Positions 35,960-44,574 of a stretch of 64,000 nucleotides of DNA are shown here, piece after piece. The stretch's first letter is position 1; each line of letters opens with the position of its first letter. Location of the stretch: the NCBI RefSeq assembly GCF_026967985.1, contig NZ_JAPVBJ010000003.1, forward strand, positions 247,101 to 311,100, read 5' to 3'. Position numbers and translations under genes: made by a program. This stretch comes from Modestobacter sp. VKM Ac-2984 (lineage in GTDB: Bacteria > Actinomycetota > Actinomycetes > Mycobacteriales > Geodermatophilaceae). The notes under the pieces are model-generated. The model saw only the letters and a list, made by a program, of their open reading frames with translations. It did not search any database and was not told the DNA's origin.

Positions 35960-37240
35960 GTGCCCCCGACGACCTCCCCGCACTCGGCGGCCGGGACCGC
36001 CGCCCGGCTGCGGGCGCTTCTGGTCGCCGCCCGCCCGGGGTGGCGCGGCCGGGCCCTGTACGCGCTGGCGAGCGTGCCCCTGGGAGTGCTGTTCCTGGCC
36101 CTGTACCTGGGGCTCATCGGTTCGGTGGTGGCCCTGGTCTACGGCGTCGGCGTGCTGCTCATCCTGCTGGTGCTGGCGGTGACCCGCGGACTGGCCGGCA
36201 TGGAGCGCCGGCTGGCCCGCCGCCTGCTCGGGGTCGACATCCCCGAGGCGGAGCGGGTCCGCGACCAGCGCGGCGTCGTCCGCAAGCTCCGACGGCTGGT
36301 CCTCGCGCCCGACACCTGGCGTGCCCTGGGCTGGCTGGGCGCACGTCTGCTCTTCGGCGTCGCCACGTCCGCCGCCCTGCTCTTCGGTGCCGCGCTCTTC
36401 GTCACGCTCGGCTGGGACGTCGAGTGGAACCCGCTCAACGCACTCCCGCTGCTCGCGCTGATGGTCGCCGACGTCGTCCTCACCCTGGCCGTGGTCGACC
36501 TGCTGGTGCGGCTGTCGGCATCCGTGGCGCCCCGCCTGCTCGGCACCGCGCCCGAACAGCGGATCGCCGTGCTGCAGCAGCGCACCCGCCGACTGGCCGA
36601 CCGGAACAAGCTGGCCCGCGACCTGCACGACACCATCGGCCACGCGCTGACCGCCAGCCTGCTGCAGGCCACCGCCGCCCGCCGGACGCTGACCCCGGCC
36701 GGCGACCGGCCGCTGCAGCCGGACTTCGCCCGGCAGGCGCTCGGGCACATCGAGACCAACACCCGGGCCGCGCTCGCGGAGCTCGACCGGGTGCTCACCG
36801 TGCTCCGGGCAGAGGACGGGGGCCGGGACCCCGTCCCGTTCGCCGCGCCGTCGCTCGACGACCTCGAGGACCTGCTCGCCGGCCTCCGCGACGGCGGCCT
36901 CCCCGTCGCGCTCGTGGTCGACGGCGACGTCGACGACGTGCCCGCCGAGCTCCAGGAGCTCGCCTACCGGGTGGTCCAGGAGGGGACGACGAACGTGCTG
37001 CGGCACGCGGGCACGCCGTTGACGGTCGCCCAGGTCGTCCGCAGCGAGGGCGCCCTCGCCGTCCGGGTGTGCAACGAGGGGGTCACCCAGCTCGACGGCC
37101 GCCCGGGCCCCGGCGGCGGCCGCGGGCTGGCCGGCCTCCGGGAACGGGCGGTCGCCGCCGGCGGGACGCTCAGCGCCGAGCACACCCCCTCGGGCGGGTT
37201 CGACCTGTGCGTCACCCTGCCACTGTCGGGCGCCGCGTGA
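35960..37240 (+). CDS. Sensor histidine kinase (NarL/DesK class)
   Basis: About 426 residues. Two membrane regions (four hydrophobic helices) precede the HisKA_3 dimerisation domain with the phospho-acceptor His223 in LARDLHDTIGHALTAS. The HATPase has NVLRHAG as N-box and GGGRGLAGLRER as G-box. I chose the GTG at 35960; an ATG at 35825 would add 45 disordered residues and leave only 54 bases for the divergent promoters. The response regulator is coupled downstream (GTGA). The input signal is probably at the membrane. Confidence 0.9.
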   Translation: MPPTTSPHSAAGTAARLRALLVAARPGWRGRALYALASVPLGVLFLALYLGLIGSVVALVYGVGVLLILLVLAVTRGLAGMERRLARRLLGVDIPEAERVRDQRGVVRKLRRLVLAPDTWRALGWLGARLLFGVATSAALLFGAALFVTLGWDVEWNPLNALPLLALMVADVVLTLAVVDLLVRLSASVAPRLLGTAPEQRIAVLQQRTRRLADRNKLARDLHDTIGHALTASLLQATAARRTLTPAGDRPLQPDFARQALGHIETNTRAALAELDRVLTVLRAEDGGRDPVPFAAPSLDDLEDLLAGLRDGGLPVALVVDGDVDDVPAELQELAYRVVQEGTTNVLRHAGTPLTVAQVVRSEGALAVRVCNEGVTQLDGRPGPGGGRGLAGLRERAVAAGGTLSAEHTPSGGFDLCVTLPLSGAA

Positions 37241-37887
37241 GCGCCGTGCGGCTGCTGCTCGTGGACGACGACGTGCTCGTCCGCTCCGGGCTGCGGGTCA
37301 TCCTGGAGAGCGAGCCGGACATGACCGTGGTGGGCGACGCCGGCACCGGACGGGAGGCGCTGACCGTCGCGGCCGACACCGACCCGGACGTCGTCCTCAT
37401 GGACGTCCGGATGCCCGACATGGACGGCATCGCGGCGACCGCGGAGCTGGTCGCCCGGGACGCGCAGCGCCCCCGCGTGCTGGTCCTGACCACGTTCGAG
37501 GACGACGACTACCTGTTCCGCTCGCTGCAGGCCGGGGCGAGCGGCTTCGCGCTGAAGCGGTCGGACCCGGAGGAGCTCGTCGACGCCATCCGGGTCGTCG
37601 CCCGGGGGACGTCGCTGGTGCTCCCGGACCTGACCCGGCGGCTGATCGCCTCGCACGCGCCGTCCCGTGCGCGGGGGCCGGCCGCCCTGCCGGAGCTGAC
37701 CGGCCGCGAGGCCGACGTGCTGCGGCTGGTGGCGGGCGGGCTGTCCAACGCCGAGATCGCCACCGAACTGTTCCTCAGCCGCGAGACGGTGAAGACCCAC
37801 GTCAGCAGCGTGCTGCTCAAGCTCCGGGCGCGGGACCGCACCCAGGCGGTGATCGCCGCCTACGAGAGCGGCTTCATGACCGGCTGA
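37237..37887 (+). CDS. NarL/LuxR family response regulator
   Basis: 216 residues. The receiver domain has the acidic pair VDDD, the phospho-acceptor Asp56 in VVLMDVRMPDMDG, and a conserved threonine and lysine (LTTFEDD, ALKRS). The C-terminal LuxR HTH is LTGREADVLRLVAGGLSNAE and SRETVKTHVSSVLLKL. The GTG start overlaps the kinase stop. It probably controls the divergent ABC exporter. Confidence 0.95.
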   Translation: MSAVRLLLVDDDVLVRSGLRVILESEPDMTVVGDAGTGREALTVAADTDPDVVLMDVRMPDMDGIAATAELVARDAQRPRVLVLTTFEDDDYLFRSLQAGASGFALKRSDPEELVDAIRVVARGTSLVLPDLTRRLIASHAPSRARGPAALPELTGREADVLRLVAGGLSNAEIATELFLSRETVKTHVSSVLLKLRARDRTQAVIAAYESGFMTG

Positions 37888-38079
37888 TCACCGCCGGCCC
37901 CCGGTCCCGACCGCGGCGTCCGGTCGCGGTGGTCATGGAGTGCCGTGAGGCGCCCATGATGGCCGCTCCAGGCGTACGGTCGCACCCAGCCAGCGACGCT
38001 CCAGAACAGCGGGCCCGGGGTCAGGCTCCATCGGTTGAGCCTTGCCGGTGGGGCCGCCGGGCTCGAACGCCCGCGCGGG

Positions 38080-38865
38080 TCAGGTGGCCAGCGAGCCGGC
38101 GAAGACCTGCCAGGCGAGCACGCTCTTGGCGACCAGGCTCAGCACCAGGTAGGCCTTCTCGCCGTGGGCGTAGCTGCGCCACGGGCCGATCTCGCGGTAC
38201 TGCAGCCACTGGTTGACCGCGAAGCTCATGAAGAAGACGAACAGCGACACGAAGATCCCGATGACGAACCCCGGGAGCTGGGCGGCGCCGACGATGTTGG
38301 CGGTGATCGCCACCCAGGGCGCGGCCCCGGCGATGCACCCGAACCAGAAGGGCAGCATCGTCGTCCGGGTGCGGCCGGGCGGGTTCATCCGCTCCTGCAG
38401 CCAGCCGAACAGGATCATCGCGACGTTCGCGCCGGCGATGCCGATCAGTGCGCTCAGCCCGGTGATGCCGGTGTAGGTGCAGATCAGCAGCACCATGATG
38501 GTGGAGCTGATCGAGTACTCCGACCAGCGGAACCGGTTGATGCCGCGGCGCAGGTCGGTCTCGTACCGCCGGCGGAGCACGGTGCCGGTCAGCAGGTGGT
38601 CCACCGCGGCCAGCCCGAGGAAGACCGCGATGGCCGCCCCCACACCGATGTCGACCAGGGGCTCCGGCGCCGGCACCGCCGTCCCGGGCGGACCGGCCGG
38701 GAAGGACGTCGTCACGGTGATGGCAAAGCTGCTGGCCAGCAGCAGGACGGCGACGGCCTGGGCGGCGTGCAGCACGGTCAGCGCCAGGTTCCAGCGCCGG
38801 AGGCCGGCCAGGCGGGCGTCGTCCACCCCGGTCGCGACCGGTCTTGGACTGTCGGGCTCGCTCAC
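38080..38865 (-). CDS. Heliorhodopsin
   Basis: The 261-residue protein belongs to the inverted-topology rhodopsin family. Diagnostic features: helix C RWSEYSISSTIMV with the counterion Glu116 (Glu107 of 48C12), helix G SLVAKSVLAWQVFAG with the retinal lysine at about residue 247, and LFGWLQE plus LPFWFGCIAGAAPW, which are near-invariant in heliorhodopsins. Two polar-pocket histidines, His33 and His90, match His23 and His80 of 48C12. Heliorhodopsins do not pump ions; they have slow photocycles and are proposed light sensors or enzyme regulators. The GTG at 38865 has AGGAGG upstream; an ATG at 38922 would add 19 residues. Solitary on its strand, between a two-component pair and a lysozyme-like gene. 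Confidence 0.96.
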   Translation of the reverse strand: MSEPDSPRPVATGVDDARLAGLRRWNLALTVLHAAQAVAVLLLASSFAITVTTSFPAGPPGTAVPAPEPLVDIGVGAAIAVFLGLAAVDHLLTGTVLRRRYETDLRRGINRFRWSEYSISSTIMVLLICTYTGITGLSALIGIAGANVAMILFGWLQERMNPPGRTRTTMLPFWFGCIAGAAPWVAITANIVGAAQLPGFVIGIFVSLFVFFMSFAVNQWLQYREIGPWRSYAHGEKAYLVLSLVAKSVLAWQVFAGSLAT

Positions 38866-38919
38866 GACGACCTCCTGGTACGGGGGAGGACCGGACGGCG
38901 GTCCGCACGGTGGCCTCAC

Positions 38920-38935
38920 CATCAGTCTCCTGATG
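38920..38935. promoter_or_regulatory. Palindrome upstream of the heliorhodopsin gene
   Basis: CATCAG (38920-38925), TCTC, CTGATG (38930-38935): a perfect 6-bp inverted repeat 55-70 bases before the GTG start. On the minus strand a TACCGT -10-like hexamer (38945-38940) lies directly before it, so the palindrome could sit at the transcription start. No good -35 was found. Confidence 0.35.
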
Positions 38936-39056
38936 CTCGACGGTAGCGCGCCGGCCAGGGCGAGGAGGGCAGGCTCCCGGCGGCGCGCGCGGATGGGGAC
39001 CTTGTCGACGACCCGCTCGTTGGTCAGTTGTCACAGCGGGCGAGCGGAGGAGGACG

Positions 39057-39674
39057 ATGGCGTCCGGACCACGTCGGGGTGGACTGTCGACGTGGGGGCC
39101 GCGCGGATGGCTGGCGGTGGTGCTCGCCGCAGGGATGGTGGCAGCCGTCCTGGTCGTGCTGACCCGCCAGGCGGGCGAGGAGCTGCCGCGGTCGGCGGAG
39201 TGCGCCGTGGCCGAGGCCGGGGTGCGGGTGGACGCCGCAGCTGTGCCGTCCGGTCCGGTCGCCGGCTACCGAGGCGACCAACTGGCGAACGCGGCCGCGA
39301 TCGTGAACGCCGGCCAGGCCTTGGGCCTGGACACCTGCGCCCAGACGATCGGGGTCATGACCGCGATGGGGGAGTCCTCGTTGCGGGTCCTCGACCGTGG
39401 CGATGCCGTCGGCCCGGACTCGCGCGGGTTGTTCCAGCAGCGGGACAACGGGGCCTGGGGCTCGTACGCCGACCGGATGGACCCCACCACGAGTGCGACC
39501 AACTTCTTCCGTGCCCTGCAGGAGGTGCCGGACTGGCACGCGCTCCCACCGACGATCGCCGCGCACCGCACCCAGCGCAACGCCGACCCGTACCACTACG
39601 AGCGGTACTGGCCCGCCGCCGTCGAGGTGGTCACCGCCCTCGCCGGCCGGCCGGTCACGGGGATCCGCCCCTGA
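39057..39674 (+). CDS. Lysozyme-like membrane-anchored protein
   Basis: 205 residues with a strong GGAGGAGGA ribosome site. An N-terminal transmembrane or signal-anchor helix (about 18-37) leads to an extracellular domain. The core MTAMGESSLRVLDRGD carries a glutamate in the place of the lysozyme-like catalytic acid, then DSRGLFQQRDNGAWG and YYERYWPAAVEVV-like end sequence. This pattern is common to actinobacterial lytic transglycosylase-like proteins. It probably acts on cell-wall peptidoglycan. Confidence 0.8.
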   Translation: MASGPRRGGLSTWGPRGWLAVVLAAGMVAAVLVVLTRQAGEELPRSAECAVAEAGVRVDAAAVPSGPVAGYRGDQLANAAAIVNAGQALGLDTCAQTIGVMTAMGESSLRVLDRGDAVGPDSRGLFQQRDNGAWGSYADRMDPTTSATNFFRALQEVPDWHALPPTIAAHRTQRNADPYHYERYWPAAVEVVTALAGRPVTGIRP

Positions 39675-39795
39675 CGTCCCCGATCGACCGGGACTCCGGG
39701 AGAGCCGGGGACGGCGGCATCGGCGAGCCCGTGGTGACGTGACCCGGCGGGCAGTCGGGCAGCGCCGTCGTGCGGTCGCTGGCAGGGTGGTCGGC

Positions 39796-40704
39796 ATGGT
39801 CACGTCCTCTCCCGTCGTCGTGGTGACCGGTGCCAACGGGCTGGTGGGCACCGCGGTGTGCCGGGCGCTCGTCGAGCGGTCGGCGCGGGTGCGCGCGGTC
39901 GTCCGCCGGGCCGGCGGCGCGCCCGTGCTCGACGGGGTCACCGAGCTCGTCGGGGACTTCGCCGACGAGGAGCTCGCCCGCGAGGTGACCCAGGGCGCTG
40001 ACGCGGTCGTCACGACGGTCCACCCGATGGGCTCGTCCCGAGAGGTCCAGCACCGGGTGGGCGTCGAGGGCACGCCGGTCATCGCCCGGGCGGCGCGGGA
40101 CGCCGGCGTCGCCCGGCTCGTGCACATGTCCACGGCCGGGGTCTACGACCGTTCGGCCGGCGTCGGGGACGTGGCCGAGGACGGCGAGCTCCTGCCCGAG
40201 GGCAGCGGCGACTACCCGGACACCAAGCGGGCCACCGACGCGGCGCTGGAGCAGGTCGGCGGGCTCACGACCGTGCTGGTCCGCCCACCGGCGATCATGG
40301 GCGCCGGCGACACGTCTGTCTGGAACACGCTGCGACCGCAGGCGATGCGCGACGGAGATCGCCGGGCGAACCCGGCGAAGACGTTCGCGTGGGTGCACGT
40401 GGACGACCTGGCGGCCTTGATCGCGGACCTCGCCACGGGCGCCGTCGCGACCGCCGACGACCCGGGTCCTGGCCCCGTGGCCGGGGGCACGACGCCGGTC
40501 GTCGTCGCGGGTGAGCCGGCGACGTGGCACGACTACCTCGGCACGGTGACCGACGCGTGGGGGATCGCACCCGAGTGGACCGACGAACCGGTCTGGACCG
40601 GACAGCTGCGCACCGACCGTGCGCGGGCCTGGGGCTGGGCGCCGCGGGTGGGCCTGGAGCAGGCCATGGACGAGCTGCGGCGGGGGCTCCTGCCCCGCGC
40701 ATGA
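39796..40704 (+). CDS. NAD(P)-binding epimerase/dehydratase-like protein
   Basis: 302 residues of extended short-chain dehydrogenase type. The nucleotide-binding motif VVTGANGLVGTAV is at the N-terminus. LVHMSTAGVYD and a YPDTK motif supply the Ser/Tyr/Lys catalytic set. C-terminal part WAPRVGLEQAMDELR is typical of the family. Substrates range from nucleotide sugars to steroids; none can be assigned here. Confidence 0.88.
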   Translation: MVTSSPVVVVTGANGLVGTAVCRALVERSARVRAVVRRAGGAPVLDGVTELVGDFADEELAREVTQGADAVVTTVHPMGSSREVQHRVGVEGTPVIARAARDAGVARLVHMSTAGVYDRSAGVGDVAEDGELLPEGSGDYPDTKRATDAALEQVGGLTTVLVRPPAIMGAGDTSVWNTLRPQAMRDGDRRANPAKTFAWVHVDDLAALIADLATGAVATADDPGPGPVAGGTTPVVVAGEPATWHDYLGTVTDAWGIAPEWTDEPVWTGQLRTDRARAWGWAPRVGLEQAMDELRRGLLPRA

Positions 40705-40883
40705 CGGTCCTGCGGTTCCCCGAGACCCCCGGGACAGCGGCCAGGTCGGCGTCGCCCACCCCGGTCGCGAACCGGCAGCCGCTGCCGCGGGGTGCTCGGC
40801 CGCCGCGCCGGCCCACAGAGCTGGAGACCTCGAACAGGGTCCGGCGACCCTGCCGCTGCGCCCTGCCGTGGGGGATGCTCGGG

Positions 40884-40919
40884 CGGTCGGCTCCACGGTC
40901 GGCTCCGCGGTCGGCTCCG
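40884..40919. repeat. Three-copy 12-bp tandem repeat
   Basis: CGGTCGGCTCC(A/G) occurs three times in a row at 40884, 40896 and 40908, in the non-coding space between the epimerase-like and 59-residue genes. The copy number could vary between strains. Confidence 0.7.
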
Positions 40920-40977
40920 TCGCGAGCGGCGCCTCCGCCGACCAGGACCACCTCCTCCCCACCTGATCCGAGGACCC

Positions 40978-41157
40978 ATGACCAGCTCAGCACCGCGATC
41001 GGCCGACACCGAGCGCCTGGACGTGCACAACGCGAGCATCGACTCGTCGGCCGCGGACGCCGGCCACTGCGGCATGACGGACCTGCACACCGGTCGCGTC
41101 TGCCAGGAGCCACAGGACCACGCCGGGAGCTGCGTCTTCGTCGCGCCGTCCTCCTGA
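40978..41157 (+). CDS. Small cysteine-containing protein (59 residues)
   Basis: The second half contains GHCGMTDLHTGRVCQ and HAGSC: three cysteines and three histidines in a spacing that could bind zinc. The N-terminus is unstructured. GAGG ribosome site before the ATG. Small HTGRVC-type proteins occur in actinobacteria without a known function. Confidence 0.6.
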   Translation: MTSSAPRSADTERLDVHNASIDSSAADAGHCGMTDLHTGRVCQEPQDHAGSCVFVAPSS

Positions 41158-41179
41158 CCGGCTGCCGCGGCGCACGCTC

Positions 41180-41220
41180 GGCCGGTCGGTGCTCGAGGGG
41201 GACACCCTCACCGACCGGCC
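41180..41220. terminator. Bidirectional terminator hairpin
   Basis: A 12-bp stem (41180-41191 with 41209-41220) with a smaller inner hairpin (GAGGG/CCCTC) lies between the convergent 59-residue protein and deacetylase genes. Confidence 0.7.
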
Positions 41221-41228
41221 CCGCCGGA

Positions 41229-42122
41229 TCAGCGGGGCCCGCCACCGCCACGGGGTGAGCGGCTCAGGAAGTCGTCGGCGATCTGGTCGAAGGTCGCCCA
41301 GCGGACGCCGTCGTGACCGTTGATGTGCTCGATGAGCCGTTCCAGCATGAGCAGCACCTGCGGGCGTCCGGAGACGTCCGGGTGGATGGTCATGGTGAAG
41401 GCCGCCTGGTCCATCTCCCGGTGGACCCAGTCGAACTGGTCCCGCCACATCTGCTCGATGTCCCGCGGGTTCACGAACCCGTGGCTGTTGGGGCTGGACT
41501 TCACGAACATCATCGGCGGCAGGTCGTCGAGGTACCAGTTGGCCGGGATCTCGACCAGGTCGGTCTCCTCCCCGCGGACCAGCGGCTCCATCCAGCTCTC
41601 CGCCGACGCCGAGTAGTCGATCTTCGTCCAGGAATCGCCGACCCGGACGTGGTAGGGCTCGAAGTCCCGGTGCATCAGCGAGTGGTCGTACTTGATGCCG
41701 CGCTCGAGCAGCAGCTCGTTGGTGACGCCGCTGAACTCCCACCACGGAGCCACGTAGCCGGTGGGACGGCGCCCGGTCTTCTCCTCGATCAGCTCGATGC
41801 AGCGGTCGAGCACCGCCTGCTCCTGCTCGCGGCTCATCGCGATCGGGTTCTCGTGGCTGTAGCCGTGCACGCCGATCTCGTGCCCGGCTGCGACGCAGGC
41901 GTCGAACTGCTCCGGGAACGTCTCGATCGAGTGCCCCGGCCAGAAGAACGTCTGGGTCAGGCCGTACCGCCGGAACAGCTCCAGGATGCGCGGGACACCG
42001 ACCTCACCGGCGAACACACCCCGGGAGATGTCGTCGGGGGAGTCCTCCCCGCCGTACGAGCCCAGCCAGCCGCCGACGGCGTCGATGTCGACGCCGAAGG
42101 CCACGAGGATCTCCTTGCTCAT
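41229..42122 (-). CDS. Polysaccharide deacetylase family protein, PuuE/allantoinase-like
   Basis: 297 residues, beginning with [16 protein letters not shown] and containing [23 protein letters not shown] and [16 protein letters not shown], which mark the NodB-fold subgroup including the ureide-active PuuE-type enzymes. Chitin/peptidoglycan deacetylation is less likely because there is no signal peptide. ATG at 42122 lies ten bases from AAGGAG; a GTG at 42131 is possible. The asparaginase gene is 49 bases upstream on the same strand: both may break down nitrogen compounds. Confidence 0.88.
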   Translation of the reverse strand: MSKEILVAFGVDIDAVGGWLGSYGGEDSPDDISRGVFAGEVGVPRILELFRRYGLTQTFFWPGHSIETFPEQFDACVAAGHEIGVHGYSHENPIAMSREQEQAVLDRCIELIEEKTGRRPTGYVAPWWEFSGVTNELLLERGIKYDHSLMHRDFEPYHVRVGDSWTKIDYSASAESWMEPLVRGEETDLVEIPANWYLDDLPPMMFVKSSPNSHGFVNPRDIEQMWRDQFDWVHREMDQAAFTMTIHPDVSGRPQVLLMLERLIEHINGHDGVRWATFDQIADDFLSRSPRGGGGPR

Positions 42123-42171
42123 CGTCGTCACGCTCCTTCACACAGGTCGGCCCCGGACCGGGGCGGTGGGG

Positions 42172-43140
42172 TCAGACGGCGAGGTGCTGGGCCAGCACCC
42201 GCTGCGGGTCGTCGGGGGCGAGGGCGAGCGCTGCGGCCAGGAGCAGCCGGCCCTGCCACGGGCTGAGATCACCGGCGAACACGGCACCGCCCCGGGCCAG
42301 CCGGGCACCTCCGGCGGCGTAGACGGGCGCGACGGGACCGGCGGGCACCCGGGAGCAGACCAGGACGGGGACCCCGCGGGCGACGAGGTGCTCGGTGGCT
42401 TCCGCGATCGCCGGGGGGACGTTCCCCGCGCCGAGCGCCTGCAGGACCAGCCCGGCGGCGCCGGCGGTGACCGCGGCGTGCAGCAACGACGCGTCCGCAC
42501 CGAGGTGGCAGGCCACGACGTCGACGCGGGGCAGCTCCGCCCGCAGGTCGAGCGGGAGGGGCGCCGGTCGCGCGGTCCTGCCCAGCGGCAGCACCGACTC
42601 GCCGGCCAGCCGGATCGCCGGCCCGCGCCCGGGCGCCCCGAACGCACCGCTGCGCAGGGTGTCTGTCTTGCGCACCCCGCGGGCGGCGAAGGCGAGGCCG
42701 TCGAAGCAGACCAGCACCCCGAGGTCCCGGGCGGCGGGTGCGGAGGCGACCCGCAGGGCGTCGGCGAGGTTGTGCGGACCATCGGGGGCCGGGCTGTCGA
42801 ACGGGCGTTGCGCGCCGGTGAAGACGATCGGGCGCGGGTCGTCGTGGACCAGGTCGGCGAGGTACGCGGACTCCTCCATGGTGTCCGTGCCGTGGGTGAC
42901 GACGACGCCGTCCACGCCGTCGGCGAGGCAGCGGCGGGCCGCTGCCACCAGGCTCTGCGCGTCCGACGTCGTCAGGGCGAAGCTGGCGACGGTGCCGAGG
43001 TCGCTGGTCGTCACGGTCACCCCCGCCGGGGCGTGGGCGGTGGCGAGCAGCTCGGCGGCGGGGGTGACCGCCGCGAGCCCGTGCGGCCCCTGTCGGCTGG
43101 CGATGGTGCCGCCCGTGGCGAGCAGGTGCACCCGTCCCAT
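42172..43140 (-). CDS. L-asparaginase
   Basis: 322 residues of the bacterial type I/II asparaginase family. The first catalytic threonine is in LLATGGTIAS, and the second with its aspartate-lysine partner region in VVTHGTDTMEES. LQALGAGNVPP is the C-terminal signature. GGAGG site before the ATG at 43140. No signal peptide, so a cytoplasmic enzyme hydrolysing asparagine (or a similar amide) to aspartate and ammonia. Upstream partner of the PuuE-like gene. Confidence 0.93.
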   Translation of the reverse strand: MGRVHLLATGGTIASRQGPHGLAAVTPAAELLATAHAPAGVTVTTSDLGTVASFALTTSDAQSLVAAARRCLADGVDGVVVTHGTDTMEESAYLADLVHDDPRPIVFTGAQRPFDSPAPDGPHNLADALRVASAPAARDLGVLVCFDGLAFAARGVRKTDTLRSGAFGAPGRGPAIRLAGESVLPLGRTARPAPLPLDLRAELPRVDVVACHLGADASLLHAAVTAGAAGLVLQALGAGNVPPAIAEATEHLVARGVPVLVCSRVPAGPVAPVYAAGGARLARGGAVFAGDLSPWQGRLLLAAALALAPDDPQRVLAQHLAV

Positions 43141-43235
43141 GCGACCTCCGTCCGGGCCTGGTGCCGGCCCCGGGGCGACGACGTGTCCCACGGTCCTCCG
43201 TCCACCGCCGGTCGGCGACCGGAGGTGCCCCGGCC

Positions 43236-43352
43236 TCCTTCGCCCTGACCTCGCTCACCTGCTTGTGCCTGGGTGCCCTCAGCGGCGTCGCGGTGGACCG
43301 CTACGGCCCTCGGCGGGTGCTGCTCGTGGGTGCCGTCGCCCTGGGCGCCGGT
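43236..43352 (+). pseudogene. Fragment of an MFS transporter
   Basis: A 39-residue stretch reading LGALSGVAVDRYGPRRVLLV has the loop 2-3 motif of the major facilitator family and flanking hydrophobic helices. There is no start codon or further transmembrane sequence, so it is a remnant. Confidence 0.6.
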
Positions 43353-43431
43353 CAGGACCAGGTCATCGGCGGGCCACGGGCCCTGGTGGGGCGGGGGCCG
43401 GCGGAGGACCATCAGTCCATGACGGTGCCCC

Positions 43432-43486
43432 GGACGGCCCAGCGGACCGGCGTCCCGGTCGTGTTCCCGCCGCAGGACCGACCGGC
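43432..43486 (+). pseudogene. Possible C-terminal scrap of a universal stress protein
   Basis: A short stretch reading TGVPVVFPPQDRP matches the end of USP domains (the USP at 9743 has ADVPVVFPPA). It lies directly before an intact USP gene. Short, so uncertain. Confidence 0.35.
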
Positions 43487-43552
43487 CCGGGACGCCGAGC
43501 AGGACACCGCCGGGCCAGGTGCCGAACGGTGTTGCCGGATCGAGGAGGTGGC

Positions 43553-44167
43553 GTGGTGTACGACGAGGAGGTGAGCCTCTACGCCGACGTGGCTCCGGCC
43601 GAACCCGAGGTCATGCGTGGTCCCCGGGTGGTGGCAGCCGTCGACGGGTCAGGGGGCTCGAAGGCAGCACTGAGGTTCGCACTCGAGGACGCAGCACGGC
43701 GTGGCGTGCCGGTCGAGGCCGTGATCGCCTACCGACCGCCTGAGTTGTGGGTGGACTACGACGGGATCGGCTCGCCCGAGGAACGACGACTGCACGACAC
43801 GCTACGCAGCCAGGGCGAGGAGACGGTCCGCGCCGCGATCGACGAGGCCGCCCGCGAGTTCGACGGTCCGCTGCCCGAGGTGCAAGTCCGCGCTTCGCTG
43901 GGTTCGCCGGCAGACGCGCTCATCCGCGAGTCGCAGGGCGCGGACCTGCTGGTCGTGGGCAGCCGCGGTCACGGCGGCTTCCACACCATGCTGCTCGGCT
44001 CGACGAGCATGCAGTGCGCGATGCACGCCGCCTGCCCGGTCACCGTGGTCCATTCCACCGAGGCCCACAGCCACCGGTTGCGTCTGCACCGCGAGCGACA
44101 GGACCAGCGGCCCGGTGAGCGGCGAGGCCGGGCCGACGCGTCGTCGGAGGCGGAGCCGCCGGGCTGA
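43553..44167 (+). CDS. Universal stress protein
   Basis: 204 residues, GTG start after GAGGAGG. One UspA domain: VVAAVDGSGGSKAALRFA at the start and ATP-binding pattern GSRGHGG-x7-GSTS near the end (LLVVGSRGHGGFHTMLLGST). A charged C-terminal tail of about 30 residues is extra. It probably binds ATP and acts in stress physiology. It is soluble, unlike the USP at 9743. Confidence 0.9.
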   Translation: MVYDEEVSLYADVAPAEPEVMRGPRVVAAVDGSGGSKAALRFALEDAARRGVPVEAVIAYRPPELWVDYDGIGSPEERRLHDTLRSQGEETVRAAIDEAAREFDGPLPEVQVRASLGSPADALIRESQGADLLVVGSRGHGGFHTMLLGSTSMQCAMHAACPVTVVHSTEAHSHRLRLHRERQDQRPGERRGRADASSEAEPPG

Positions 44168-44286
44168 GAGCGCATCACCGGCCGGGTGCACCCGTGGCCG
44201 GAGCACGCGAGACGATGGGCGTGCGCAGGCTGGTCCCACTGGGCGCGCCGGCGGGTACGGTCGGACCCCCGTCGAAGGGCCGGCCG

Positions 44287-44556
44287 ATGCCCGTCTTCAT
44301 GATCGAGCGCAGGTACGCCGACGACCTGGAACTCAGCGTCGACGAGGTGGACGGCGTCAACCGGATCAACGCCGATGAGGGCGTCGAGTGGCTGTACTCC
44401 TTCCTGTCCGCCGACAAGCGCAAGACGTACTGCCTCTACGAGGCCCCCTCGGCCGAGGCGATCCGGCGCGCCGCCGTCCGCGCCGGGCTGCCGGCCGACG
44501 TCATCGTCGAGATGACGGCGATGGTGCGGCCCGACGGCACGACCGCGCCGCTGTGA
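44287..44556 (+). CDS. DUF4242-family small protein
   Basis: 89 residues with the pattern MPVFMIERRYAD, VNRINADEGVEWLYSFLSADK and YCLYEAPSAEAIRRAA, the ferredoxin-like DUF4242 (SCO4226-like, nickel-binding reported for one member). Start ATG at 44287. No ribosome site is obvious. Probably a small metal- or ligand-binding protein. Confidence 0.85.
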   Translation: MPVFMIERRYADDLELSVDEVDGVNRINADEGVEWLYSFLSADKRKTYCLYEAPSAEAIRRAAVRAGLPADVIVEMTAMVRPDGTTAPL

Positions 44557-44574
44557 CTGCCTGCCTCTGCGTCC

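Noticed and set aside
38030-38085. On the minus strand a tRNA-like GTTCGAGCC (T-loop) stretch near the heliorhodopsin stop
   Set aside because: The T-stem does not pair and no acceptor or anticodon arm can be drawn; chance similarity in GC-rich DNA.
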